Of a DNA stretch of 64,000 nt, positions 46,806 to 54,304 are shown piece after piece. The DNA lies in NCBI GenBank assembly GCA_963742315.1, contig CAVULE010000011.1:24555-88554 (forward strand), in the 5' to 3' direction. The notes beneath the pieces were generated by a model. The model was given only the letters and a program-made list of their open reading frames with translations. It was not told the DNA's origin and did no database searches. This stretch comes from AV69 sp963742315 (GTDB lineage Bacteria > Verrucomicrobiota > Verrucomicrobiia > Chthoniobacterales > UBA10450). Position 1 is the stretch's first letter. The number at the start of each line of letters is the position of its first letter. The position numbers and the translations under genes were made by a program.

Positions 46806-46939
46806 ACAAGAGCCATTCCACGGTTCATCTTTCGTCGCCGGCTTAAACGATGTCGAACGGCGAACTCGTCGTTTTTCGGAGCCAGGTGAATCCACGTAGT
46901 TTCCAGTCGCATAGTCACTCCGCGTCACGATTCGCTTAC

Positions 46940-46979
46940 ATAGCGTAGTACTATCGAAACGATCTAATCTGAGTCTTAG
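46940..46979 (+). promoter_or_regulatory. LysR-type 15-7-15 operator, site D
   Basis: ATAG-N7-CTAT, seven bases, ATCT-N7-GTCT, then TAG. Only 31 bp before the small membrane gene at 47011; GATAAA at 46995-47000 could be the -10 element and would give a very short leader. Confidence 0.68.
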
Positions 46980-47010
46980 TCACAAGACCCCCTGACGATA
47001 AACTAGTGAC

Positions 47011-47232
47011 ATGACTATCACCGACTATCTACTACTTGGCGCATTTGCGGCCGCCCTTCTTTACACAGGCTATCGACTGTTGCTTGGGTGGCTCCGCACG
47101 CCGTCTGATGAAATCGTGAGCGAAACATCAAACATACCGAAGCGCTTCACCGTCGAGCCGTCTGCGCGTGAGCGTGGATTGGCATCGGAGGCGGCTGCCG
47201 AAATGGCAGACATGCCTTCGCAGATGCGCTAA
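47011..47232 (+). CDS. Small membrane protein (73 aa)
   Basis: Protein of 73 residues: one membrane helix (YLLLGAFAAALLYTGYRLLL, about residues 6-25), then a soluble tail with an RFTVEPSARERGL segment and a helical end. No family recognised. It is the nearest gene to site D, as the small membrane gene at 44083 is to site C. Confidence 0.62.
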   Translation: MTITDYLLLGAFAAALLYTGYRLLLGWLRTPSDEIVSETSNIPKRFTVEPSARERGLASEAAAEMADMPSQMR

Positions 47233-47367
47233 GTGCCGGACGTTTTTGCGTGAACATTAACCTCAGGCAAGCAGCAGAACTAAAGAAGGCGGCATGAGAA
47301 CCTCGGCGAGTTACTGCGCCGGAGAACGCATTTCGGCGCGGGAACGCTACCCCGGAAAGACAAAGAC

Positions 47368-47451
47368 ATGGCTGACCTGGTTGTTTTTCTAACTGCACTT
47401 GGGATGGCGATTGTCGCCTGGCTCATTCAGCGCGCCCTGTCAGGAAAATGA
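47368..47451 (+). CDS. 27-residue transmembrane microprotein
   Basis: Short ORF MADLVVFLTALGMAIVAWLI then QRALSGK, with GGAAAG about 10 bases upstream. One membrane helix with a short basic tail, like the 27-residue ORF at 24940 and loosely like KdpF. It is in the non-coding-looking gap 47233-47719. Confidence 0.4.
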   Translation: MADLVVFLTALGMAIVAWLIQRALSGK

Positions 47452-47582
47452 AACAACGCGGCGCCAGATTCGATGAACAAGAGGACGCTTGATCGCAAGA
47501 AGGTTTCTCGCCAAGCCGAAGCCCTCAGGCACGAGCGACCGTCTCAAAGACCCATCTATTTATCGCGCAACTCGACATGCAG

Positions 47583-47610
47583 ATTTAATCAAAAAACTCA
47601 TTGACTAATT
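47583..47610. promoter_or_regulatory. AGTCAA-N8-TTGACT operator 4 (DUF4142)
   Basis: ATTTAATCAA, eight bases, TTGACTAATT; TATAAT follows at 47613-47618. Lies 110 bp before the DUF4142 start. Weakest left half of the four copies, but the right half is identical to operator 3. Confidence 0.52.
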
Positions 47611-47719
47611 GTTATAATAGGCCGTTTTACGTGAACTTGCTTGTCCCTCGGAGGAGCCTAGCCGCTGCCGGGACGGGCAATAACCAAACAAACCAAAACA
47701 AAAACAGGAGAACCTTCCC

Positions 47720-48256
47720 ATGCTTAAGATCATTGCACTCACGATTACCACCGCCGCTCTAGCGGCGTTCACAACTGTTCACGCCCAAACAGAGGCCGCA
47801 GCCGCCCCGCCTAATGATGCCCAGATCGCCCAGATCGTGCTCACGGCCGACTCGGTTGACGTGGATTACGGCAACCTGGCCGTGAAAAAGACAAAGAACG
47901 CGCAAGTCAAAGCTTTCGCTGAGACAATGATTCGCGACCACACCTCAGTGAACAACCAGGCGACTGCCCTCGCTAAAAAGCTTGGGATGACTCCGGAAGC
48001 AAGCGACACGAGCAAGAGCTTGAAATCGGATGGCGAGAAAGAAATGGCGAAACTGAAAGCGATGCACGGCGCTGAGTTCGATAAGGCTTACATCGACAAC
48101 GAAGTCGCCTATCACGAATCAGTCATTGGTGCGCTCGACAAGGTCCTGCTTCCTAATGCAAAAAATGCCGAACTGAAAAACCTTCTGGAGAGCGGTCGTC
48201 CAGTCTTCGTCTCTCACCTCAACCACGCTAAAGAGGTGCAAGCCTCTCTGCGCTAA
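47720..48256 (+). CDS. DUF4142 periplasmic protein
   Basis: Exported helical protein, 178 residues. Seen: signal peptide 1-22 (ITTAALAAFTTVHAQ), then the ferritin-like four-helix DUF4142 domain with AQIVLTADSVDVDYGNLAVK, VKAFAETMIRDHTSVN (His near 74), YIDNEVAYHESVIGALDKVL and the VSHLNHAKEVQASL end. Conserved histidines suggest metal or stress binding; function is not established. Strong ribosome site AGGAG. Operator 4 and a possible TATAAT lie 100-110 bp upstream. Confidence 0.9.
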   Translation: MLKIIALTITTAALAAFTTVHAQTEAAAAPPNDAQIAQIVLTADSVDVDYGNLAVKKTKNAQVKAFAETMIRDHTSVNNQATALAKKLGMTPEASDTSKSLKSDGEKEMAKLKAMHGAEFDKAYIDNEVAYHESVIGALDKVLLPNAKNAELKNLLESGRPVFVSHLNHAKEVQASLR

Positions 48257-48386
48257 ACCGCTTTGTTGACGATGACGGCTGCGCCCTCTCAGGTTGAACG
48301 CGAGGGCGCAGCGCGGACTCAATCTGACGTTGACAGCCACGCACCGCAGCCCGCGTTGTATTTAAGCACGCTACATCGGCAGGGCA

Positions 48387-48704
48387 TTGACTACAAAGAA
48401 TCGGCCCGTCTCTAAGCTTATTCCTGCTGTCGATTTAGATGCGAAAACGGTCAGGGTTGTTTCTGGCCCGGTGTCGTTGAGAACGCTCGCGTTTTGGGCC
48501 ATCGTGATTTTTATCGGTGGCTTCCTCCACGGGAGACAAATGAGCCGGCTCGGAACCCGAGCTGCTGAGTCAGTCAGTCGCGAATCTGCGCCGGTCGCGC
48601 AAGCCGCGACCGTTACTGCGCCGGCTCCGACACACGAGATTACTGCCACCGTTACCGCCGTAACCATCCGGCTAGTCAAGTTTTCGCCAGAGACAATCGA
48701 GATA
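48387..48704 (+). pseudogene. Membrane-anchored cupredoxin, truncated at its 3' end
   Basis: TTG at 48387 opens a frame with an N-terminal membrane helix (LAFWAIVIFIGGFLHGRQ), an alanine/threonine-rich linker, and the first strands of a plastocyanin-like domain (VTIRLVKFSPETIEI). Homology ends at about 48704; the copper-binding half is absent, so it is non-functional. The break coincides to within five bases with the truncated end of the EVE-HNH gene on the other strand. Confidence 0.65.
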
Positions 48705-49369
48705 GTGGCACAAGGTGGTGCACATGTATGAATTCCGCTGCGATATGCCCGTAACGCTCCTCCAACCCCAAATCGCAGACGCTGCAGCGAAATCCGAAAT
48801 GAGCAATGCATGCGGCGCGCGCCTGGGCATTGTGCTCATACGCATTTATCGAGACGCGGCTCTTAGCACCTTCCGGGTAGGTCGTCCCCGTGGTTGGAAG
48901 TTCCTCGGGTAATAGCGCATCGCTTCCCTTGGTGCGACGTGCCCAGAGCCGTTCAAGCGGTTGAGCGATAGGCCCAGGAAGGCTCACACCCGAGGCTTGA
49001 ATTCCCCAAGAGAACTTTGAAAACGGCGATCGTTGAAGTTCATTCCAGCTGATTAAAGGCTGTTTCGAGAGGAAGTTGAATTCGAGATCGACGAAAAGGC
49101 CCTCTTTACCCTGCCGCGCCAGCATTTTATCCCAGTGCGGGCCAAACGCAGGATCAGAAGTTGTATAACCTGACCCGACAATACCTCTAGGTTCCTGGCC
49201 TAGTCGAATCAAGAAGAACCTGACTTCCAATCGGAAGTTCTGTTCGGTTGCCGCAACTCCAACTATCTTCTGCCGACCCGGTGTCCGCCACTCTGAGAAT
49301 CTGGTTTGTTAAATCTTCATCTTTCCACTTCCACTTATTCGGATTCCACGCGAAAAGAAATGTCGCCAT
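48700..49369 (-). pseudogene. EVE-like/HNH modification-dependent nuclease, frameshifted and 3'-truncated
   Basis: Restriction-type protein. Seen: N-terminal EVE/PUA-like domain from ATG 49369 (MATFLFAWNPNKWKWKDEDL, ADTGSAEDSWSCG), a one-base shift near 49210, then FFLIRLGQEPRGIVGSGY and a linker, and a C-terminal HNH motif (FRCSVCDLGLEERYG, FIHVHHLVPLS). It should continue past VPLS with the usual IGEEY and second Cys pair, but homology stops at 48700. Family members (McrA-type, fused reader domain plus HNH) cut DNA carrying modified bases. Here the catalytic domain is incomplete. Confidence 0.75.
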
Positions 49370-49475
49370 TTTGAAAATGCTAGCTGCTAGGCTCGGTTAA
49401 TTCCATGCAATTCACCCGCCTTCTCGCCCAAGGAAGTTTACGCTAGTCACTACGATCCCATCCGCATGGTTAGAC

Positions 49476-49817
49476 CTACTGGAACCAATTCTCGCACTGC
49501 AAGCAACGCCAACCATCTGTCTGTTCCCGATTTCTGAGGTTCTGCAAGCGAATGAGTTTTTGATCATGGTCGTAGCAAACCTGACAAAACGGCCCGTCTG
49601 TTTTATTATCCAGCCAATACAGCCCTCCGGCAAAAGAAAGGCGGTCTCGCAATGACTTCTGCTCGCGAAATCCCTTTAGTTCTTCTCGTAGCGCAAGATT
49701 CTCCTCCTGTAGTTCGATGGCTGCTTCCCGCAGCTGCATGATCTGCTCCTGTGCTTCGAGCGTCGCGCCTTTCTTGATGAGGTCGGCAATCTGAGAGTAA
49801 GACGGAATTGGAATCAT
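49476..49817 (-). CDS. Small coiled-coil zinc-ribbon protein
   Basis: Soluble protein of 113 residues of a type often seen in accessory regions. Seen: an N-terminal coiled coil (ADLIKKGATLEAQEQIMQLR and ELQEENLALREELKGF), then a zinc-ribbon-like part with two CxxC pairs (FCQVCYD near 76, WRCLQCENW near 106). No molecular role established. It lies upstream of the EVE-HNH gene on the same strand and could be part of the same accessory block. Confidence 0.7.
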   Translation of the reverse strand: MIPIPSYSQIADLIKKGATLEAQEQIMQLREAAIELQEENLALREELKGFREQKSLRDRLSFAGGLYWLDNKTDGPFCQVCYDHDQKLIRLQNLRNREQTDGWRCLQCENWFQ

Positions 49818-50142
49818 AGGCTGGGAGTAGATCTAACGAGAATGCCGACGCAACGACAAATACCAATAAAGCGAACGGTGCGCGTGTCACGGCGCGTCTT
49901 TAACAGGCTATCCGCTCGCGGGAAAGAATTAAAACGCCAGTGGGATCACAACAACGTCTTTTCCAACTCCAGAAATGCGCTCAGCAGCTCGTCAGATTGG
50001 ACGATGTAGCGCTTGCCGTCGAAAGGCATGACAGCGCTGCACGCAAACTGGCCTCATCGAAATTCGCCAACTGGGTCTTGTGTTTTTTGCCCCATCCGCG
50101 TTTTAGCAATGGAAAATTTAAATTAAGGAGGCAATAAGCATC
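49818..50142. other. Spacer upstream of the HAF-repeat gene
   Basis: No supported gene. A + strand frame at 49940-50137 has no recognised features. AAGGAGG at about 50125-50131 is the ribosome site for the next gene. Confidence 0.4.
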
Positions 50143-51150
50143 ATGAAACCAAAACAGATATTTATCAGCATTCTGGCAGTTCTGTTCGTGTTCCCATTGA
50201 TGGGGACGTTCGCTCAGCAAGCGGCGAACTCAGGCTCTATTGAAGTGATCACGACTTTTGATTATCCCGGGACCGGAAATCAGACACAACCGCAAAAGAT
50301 TAACGAAAGAGGCGACGTCGTTGGCGAGTTCATCGATTCCAACGGAGTGACGCGCGGTTTCGTCCGGTTCAGCGATGGTAGCTTTAGCGCGCCGATCGTC
50401 GACCCTAACGATATCGTGGGTTTTACCGAAGGACGAGGCATCAATAACCGACGCACAGTAGTCGGTGACTACGCCACCAGCGATGGCAACCTTCACGGGT
50501 TTTTCCTGTCGGGTGGCACCTTCACAGGATTCGATATTCCCGGCGCGGCCTTCACCGCTGTGCTTTCGATAAACAATCCCGGCGATTTTACCGGCACGTT
50601 TATTTTTCCCCCGGTAGCAACCGGGATCCAGCAGGCGTTCGTCAGCGTTGGCGGAACCATAACGTCGTTTAGCATCCCGGCAGCTATCGCGACCCTTGCT
50701 TACGATATCAATGATTCAAAGCGGTTGGTGGTGGGATACTATATAGACAGCTCAGGAATCCTTCACGGCTACTACCGGGACGCCAATGGGACGCTGCACT
50801 TCCCGATCGATCCCACGGGCTCCGTTGGGACAATCCTGTTTGGAGATAACAATAGGAACTGGGTGGTGGGCAGATATGCGGACAGCTCAGGCGTGACTCA
50901 TGGACTCTTCTTTGTCCCGCCAAACAATTTTTTCACTTTCGATTTTCCCGGGTCAACCTTTACATCGCTTAACGGAATCAGTTCGCAGGGGAATATCACT
51001 GGTCGTTACATCGATGCTTCCGGCATTGCCCACGGATTCATAGCTCGCGTCAGAGGCACACCGCCGACGAAACCGGCGGGCCCGGAAATGAAGGCGAACA
51101 TTTCCCCGTCGCTGGTTACTCCACTCAACCCCTCGCCCCCGGCGCGCTGA
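50143..51150 (+). CDS. Secreted HAF-repeat protein
   Basis: Extracellular repeat protein of the HAF family, 335 residues. Seen: signal peptide 1-24 (FISILAVLFVFPLMGTFAQQ) and about seven degenerate repeats of the form INxxGxVVGxYxDSxGxxHGF (for example INERGDVVGEFIDSNG and SSGVTHGLFF), each about 40 residues, likely a beta-propeller. No catalytic residues. Such genes are numerous in Acidobacteriota and Verrucomicrobiota; the role is unknown, perhaps adhesion. Confidence 0.86.
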   Translation: MKPKQIFISILAVLFVFPLMGTFAQQAANSGSIEVITTFDYPGTGNQTQPQKINERGDVVGEFIDSNGVTRGFVRFSDGSFSAPIVDPNDIVGFTEGRGINNRRTVVGDYATSDGNLHGFFLSGGTFTGFDIPGAAFTAVLSINNPGDFTGTFIFPPVATGIQQAFVSVGGTITSFSIPAAIATLAYDINDSKRLVVGYYIDSSGILHGYYRDANGTLHFPIDPTGSVGTILFGDNNRNWVVGRYADSSGVTHGLFFVPPNNFFTFDFPGSTFTSLNGISSQGNITGRYIDASGIAHGFIARVRGTPPTKPAGPEMKANISPSLVTPLNPSPPAR

Positions 51151-51285
51151 GTTGAGCATCGGGGGCCTGCGCGGCCCCCCGAGGTTGACGGAGTTTGCAC
51201 AAAGGAGCCCTGATCCTGAAGAAAAATTCACGTTCGCGGTAATGGCGATTGCACTCGCGATCGTGCTCGCGAAAGTCTTTTGGGA

Positions 51286-51360
51286 ATGAGCGGGCGAATT
51301 ATCCAGGTCCGGCCATCACGCGATCCACGCTGGCAGAAGCAAGGCGGCTGGGAAGCTTGA
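51286..51360 (+). pseudogene. Truncated copy of the downstream small gene (first 24 codons)
   Basis: ATG at 51286 followed by SGRIIQVRPSRDPRWQKQGG then WEA and a stop. It duplicates the start of the gene at 51813 (about 90 percent identical over 70 bases) and then diverges. The preceding bases (TTTGGGAATGA) are also shared. A partial tandem duplication with the secreted-protein gene between the copies. Confidence 0.65.
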
Positions 51361-51390
51361 CGTTTGCTAATGTTGATTAAATTTCGTCCC

Positions 51391-51765
51391 ATGAACTTAA
51401 AATCTGTGTTCGTTCGCGTCCTTGCGATTCTTGCGTTTGCCATCGCAATTTGCTGGAGCAGTCAGGCTGCACAGCCAAGCAGCACCGGTAGCGGTCGTTT
51501 AGTTGTGCAAAGGTCGCCCGCGATTGGGAGTAGCACGTTTCTAAAGCTCTCGATCGATGGCGAAGTTCACAATATCCAACCGGGAAGTCGCTACGATCAG
51601 CCGATTCCAGCGGGACATCACGTTTTAATCGTGGACACGCCGGGCAATCAACATAAGCCGACTTCAATGGAGCTTACCGTGGATCCAGGGATGACCTACG
51701 CGTTCACCGCCGTTCGGGGGTCGGACCAGGGCGTATCTTTGCAGCGATCGAGGCAGACTCCCTAG
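51391..51765 (+). CDS. Secreted protein of unknown function (125 aa)
   Basis: Signal peptide from the ATG at 51391 (MNLKSVFVRVLAILAFAIAI) with cleavage after SQA, then a beta-rich domain with VVQRSPAIGSSTFLKLSIDG, SRYDQPIPAGHHVLIVDTP and a C-terminal strand pair, resembling small PEGA/DUF2846-like domains. No catalytic motif. It stands between a truncated and a full copy of the DUF2188-like gene. Confidence 0.65.
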   Translation: MNLKSVFVRVLAILAFAIAICWSSQAAQPSSTGSGRLVVQRSPAIGSSTFLKLSIDGEVHNIQPGSRYDQPIPAGHHVLIVDTPGNQHKPTSMELTVDPGMTYAFTAVRGSDQGVSLQRSRQTP

Positions 51766-51812
51766 GCAAGCCGGAAGAAATCCTATCGCTCAGAACCGGC
51801 TCAGATTTGGGA

Positions 51813-52088
51813 ATGAGCGCGCGAATCATCCAGGTCCGACCGTCACGCAATCCGCGCTGGCAGAAGCGAGGCGGCTGGGAAGTTTTCGAGGCTGAGGGCG
51901 TTAGCCCGGTTTACTGCGGCGAAAACGCGCGCGAGTCAGCGCTCAGCTACGCACGCCAACGCGCCGGCTACGGTCACTGCGAAATTCAGGTGCTCGACGA
52001 TGCGTGGAACGTTGTCGAGACGATCGGAACGAAGACACGCGACCGCTTGTGTGACTTGTCGCAAGCCGAATCGGTCAATCGAATCTGA
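51813..52088 (+). CDS. DUF2188-like small soluble protein
   Basis: Protein of 91 residues, ATG at 51813. Seen: IIQVRPSRNPRWQKRGGWEV, ALSYARQRAGYGHCEIQVLD, VVETI: two strands, a helix and a strand pair as in DUF2188 proteins. Function unknown. A broken duplicate of its first 24 codons is at 51286. Confidence 0.65.
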   Translation: MSARIIQVRPSRNPRWQKRGGWEVFEAEGVSPVYCGENARESALSYARQRAGYGHCEIQVLDDAWNVVETIGTKTRDRLCDLSQAESVNRI

Positions 52089-52316
52089 ATCGGGCTTAAG
52101 CCGCCCGCTGGGGAATGGAGAACCAGCGGGCGGCCTGTATGGTCATACTTTTACTTAGTTTGTCGTCCACAACCGCCACGCGGCGGCTGAACGTGATTCG
52201 CAATGTTCCCACATCCGCACCGTCTTTGTCTATAAAAACCATAATAAATGAAAGGGTGAAGTGACGGGCCTTAAGACGCTCGCAAAATCTTCCACCTTCC
52301 ACAACGATCCGCCGTC

Positions 52317-52673
52317 ATGACCTCTTATCCCTCTGCCGACGACCCGCGGATTGAAGCCGAAGTAGCGGTTAACAAAGCATTCACATCTGGAACAGTTTTC
52401 TCCGCTGCTCCCGAGCAACTCCAGCATTACCTCGAATCACTCGCGTATGAGGACGTTCCAAATCCGAACGTGCAACACCGCCAAATTATCCGCGCCCTTG
52501 TGATCAATCATCTCCAGATGAAGCAGTTCATCACAAAACTGGACCGCCGTAATTTTTGGATCACCATCGCTGTCGTCCTTATCGCCTTAGCAACTTTCGT
52601 TGCTTCCGGCATCCAAGCATATGCCGCCGTCAAAACCCTCCAATACTCGGCGTCCGCGCGCCCCACGAATTAA
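52317..52673 (+). CDS. Small membrane protein (118 aa)
   Basis: A soluble N-terminal region (DDPRIEAEVAVNKAFTSG, LQHYLESLAYEDVP) with helical character and one membrane helix near the C-terminus (FWITIAVVLIALATFVASGI, about residues 80-99). No family recognised; starts at ATG 52317 without a strong ribosome site. Stand-alone between short spacers. Confidence 0.6.
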   Translation: MTSYPSADDPRIEAEVAVNKAFTSGTVFSAAPEQLQHYLESLAYEDVPNPNVQHRQIIRALVINHLQMKQFITKLDRRNFWITIAVVLIALATFVASGIQAYAAVKTLQYSASARPTN

Positions 52674-53051
52674 CGCGCCCATCTCGCGCGTTATCCACCG
52701 CTTTATACGCCGGACAAATGTTTTTAGACCATTTGCGGTATAGATGGGGACTAGCCCAATTCCCGATTTACCTATGGTGACAACGTGAGGGCGCGTGAGT
52801 GATAATTGAGAATACCAGTCCGCAATCAATGCCATTGAGTCCTGTGGGGAAATTCGAAGCTTTGCGGCGCGGTTAACCAGAATTAAATGGCGAGTGGATA
52901 ATCTTGGTGGATAAAGTGTCGCTCTCTTCCATTTCCTGCGAAGGAGAAGAGAAAGTGAAGCGTCTCATACGTTATGAGCGTCGCGCTAAATGCGCTGTTT
53001 TCGGGAAGGATCACGCATTTTCCATGTCCGAAAGTGTCCCAAAAATTCTCG
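52674..53051. other. Spacer, no gene seen
   Basis: No supported gene or repeat. It precedes the kinase 3'-end fragment on the minus strand. Confidence 0.45.
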
Positions 53052-53262
53052 CTATTGTTTCGGCGCTAACGAGGCGACGATTTGCTCGAAGCGCGGATCG
53101 CCGCGAAGCGGATCCCAGTAGGGATGGAGCTTCAACTGGCCGTAGCTCAGCATCTGCGATGCGTCGGGAGCACGCAGTCCAGTTTCCACTTGCTGCAAGG
53201 CCAGCTCCTTCTCGCCCGCCCACGCCACCGTGATGGCGAAGTCTTCGCGGATACTGCCCTTC
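53052..53262 (-). pseudogene. 3' end fragment of a protein-kinase/TPR gene
   Basis: The minus strand reads SIREDFAITVAWAGEKELAL, VETGLRAPDASQMLSYGQLK, YWDPLRGDPRFEQIVASLAP then KQ and a stop, the typical last TPR unit and C-terminus of the kinase-TPR proteins like the one at 54305-57197. The frame has a stop just upstream and no kinase domain, so only a tail remains. Similar tails occur at 57112-57197 and 60578-60634. Confidence 0.75.
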
Positions 53263-53420
53263 AGCGCCGAATTTATTCAATTCTACGCTTGCCAAGCTGG
53301 GCGCGGTGTTGCGCCCGATGAGCATGCGATTCGAGTCAAGAGGAAAGAAATAAAGCTCTGCGATGGGACTCTATCCACACGGCCAGGTTCAGCTTTCGAA
53401 TTCGGCCCGGTCGGACCGGA

Positions 53421-54248
53421 ATGAGTCGTCGCTTACATGCAGGCGTTGATTTCGGCACGCCTTTTTGCTGTAATTGGAGCGTGGGCGCCCCTGCTGATGA
53501 CGTGGCCTCGCTGAGCGCGGCGGGTCCGGAATCTCGCGGCGGGATCGCTTTTACGACGACGCAGTGGAGCGTGGTGCTGGAGGCGCAGGGCGAATCGCCC
53601 GAGGCACAGGAGGCGCTTGAAAAACTGTGCCGCGTTTATTGGCGGCCCATCTATAGCTTCGTCAGGCGACAAGGCATTGGGCCAGAGGCGGCGGAGGATG
53701 TTACCCAGGGTTTTTTCGCGTCGTTATTGGAGCACAGAAATCTGAACGCTGTCCGCAAGGAACAGGGGCGACTTCGTTCTTACCTGCTTGGAGCGCTGAA
53801 ATATTTTCTGGCTGACGAACGGCGTCGTGGAATGGCGATTAAGCGAGGAAAAGGGCAGCGGCTCATCCCGCTGGAAGAACTGCGGGCTGACGAGCGGGTC
53901 GAGATGGAACCAGCGGACCCAGTGACTGCCGAGCTGATTTATGAACGCCGCTGGGCCTCGACGGTGCTGGAACGCGTGCTCAACCTGTTAAAAGATGAAT
54001 ATCGGAGGGCAGGCAACGCTGCCTTGTTTGATTCGCTAAAGGAATTGCTGCCGGGCGAACCAGACGCACCCTCTCAGAAGGACATTGCTGCGCAATTGGG
54101 CATGACTGAAAATGCGGTTCGGCAGGCGTTCTACCGATTTCGGCAGCATTACCAATCGTTATTGCGAGAGGAAATTGCTCAGACAGTTGCAACGCCCGGC
54201 GATATCGAAGACGAGTTGCGCCATCTCATCGCGGTGGTCCGAGCGTAA
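53421..54248 (+). CDS. ECF-type RNA polymerase sigma factor
   Basis: Sigma-70 family extracytoplasmic function factor. The frame from 53421 gives 275 residues; the conserved part starts near FTTTQWSVVLEA (about residue 48). Seen: region 2 (LCRVYWRPIYSFVRRQGIGP, EDVTQGFFASLLE), RLRSYLLGALKYFLADERRR, and region 4 helix-turn-helix (SQKDIAAQLGMTENAVRQAF). It is followed after 56 bases by a protein kinase with TPR repeats, the arrangement of the kinase-linked ECF group of Acidobacteriota and Verrucomicrobiota. There the kinase probably controls the sigma factor. Confidence 0.9.
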   Translation: MSRRLHAGVDFGTPFCCNWSVGAPADDVASLSAAGPESRGGIAFTTTQWSVVLEAQGESPEAQEALEKLCRVYWRPIYSFVRRQGIGPEAAEDVTQGFFASLLEHRNLNAVRKEQGRLRSYLLGALKYFLADERRRGMAIKRGKGQRLIPLEELRADERVEMEPADPVTAELIYERRWASTVLERVLNLLKDEYRRAGNAALFDSLKELLPGEPDAPSQKDIAAQLGMTENAVRQAFYRFRQHYQSLLREEIAQTVATPGDIEDELRHLIAVVRA

Positions 54249-54304
54249 CGTATGGCGGAAATTTACCAGTACAAGATGGGGGAGTGCGCAGCGACGCTCC
54301 GGTA

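Larger units (their letters stand above)
46511..47010. other. Degenerate stretch with a TerC remnant and LysR-type site D
   Basis: No intact gene. It holds the TerC fragment at 46746-46805 (minus) and operator D at 46940-46979. The minus-strand frame around the fragment (46545-46928) is otherwise not protein-like. Confidence 0.5.
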
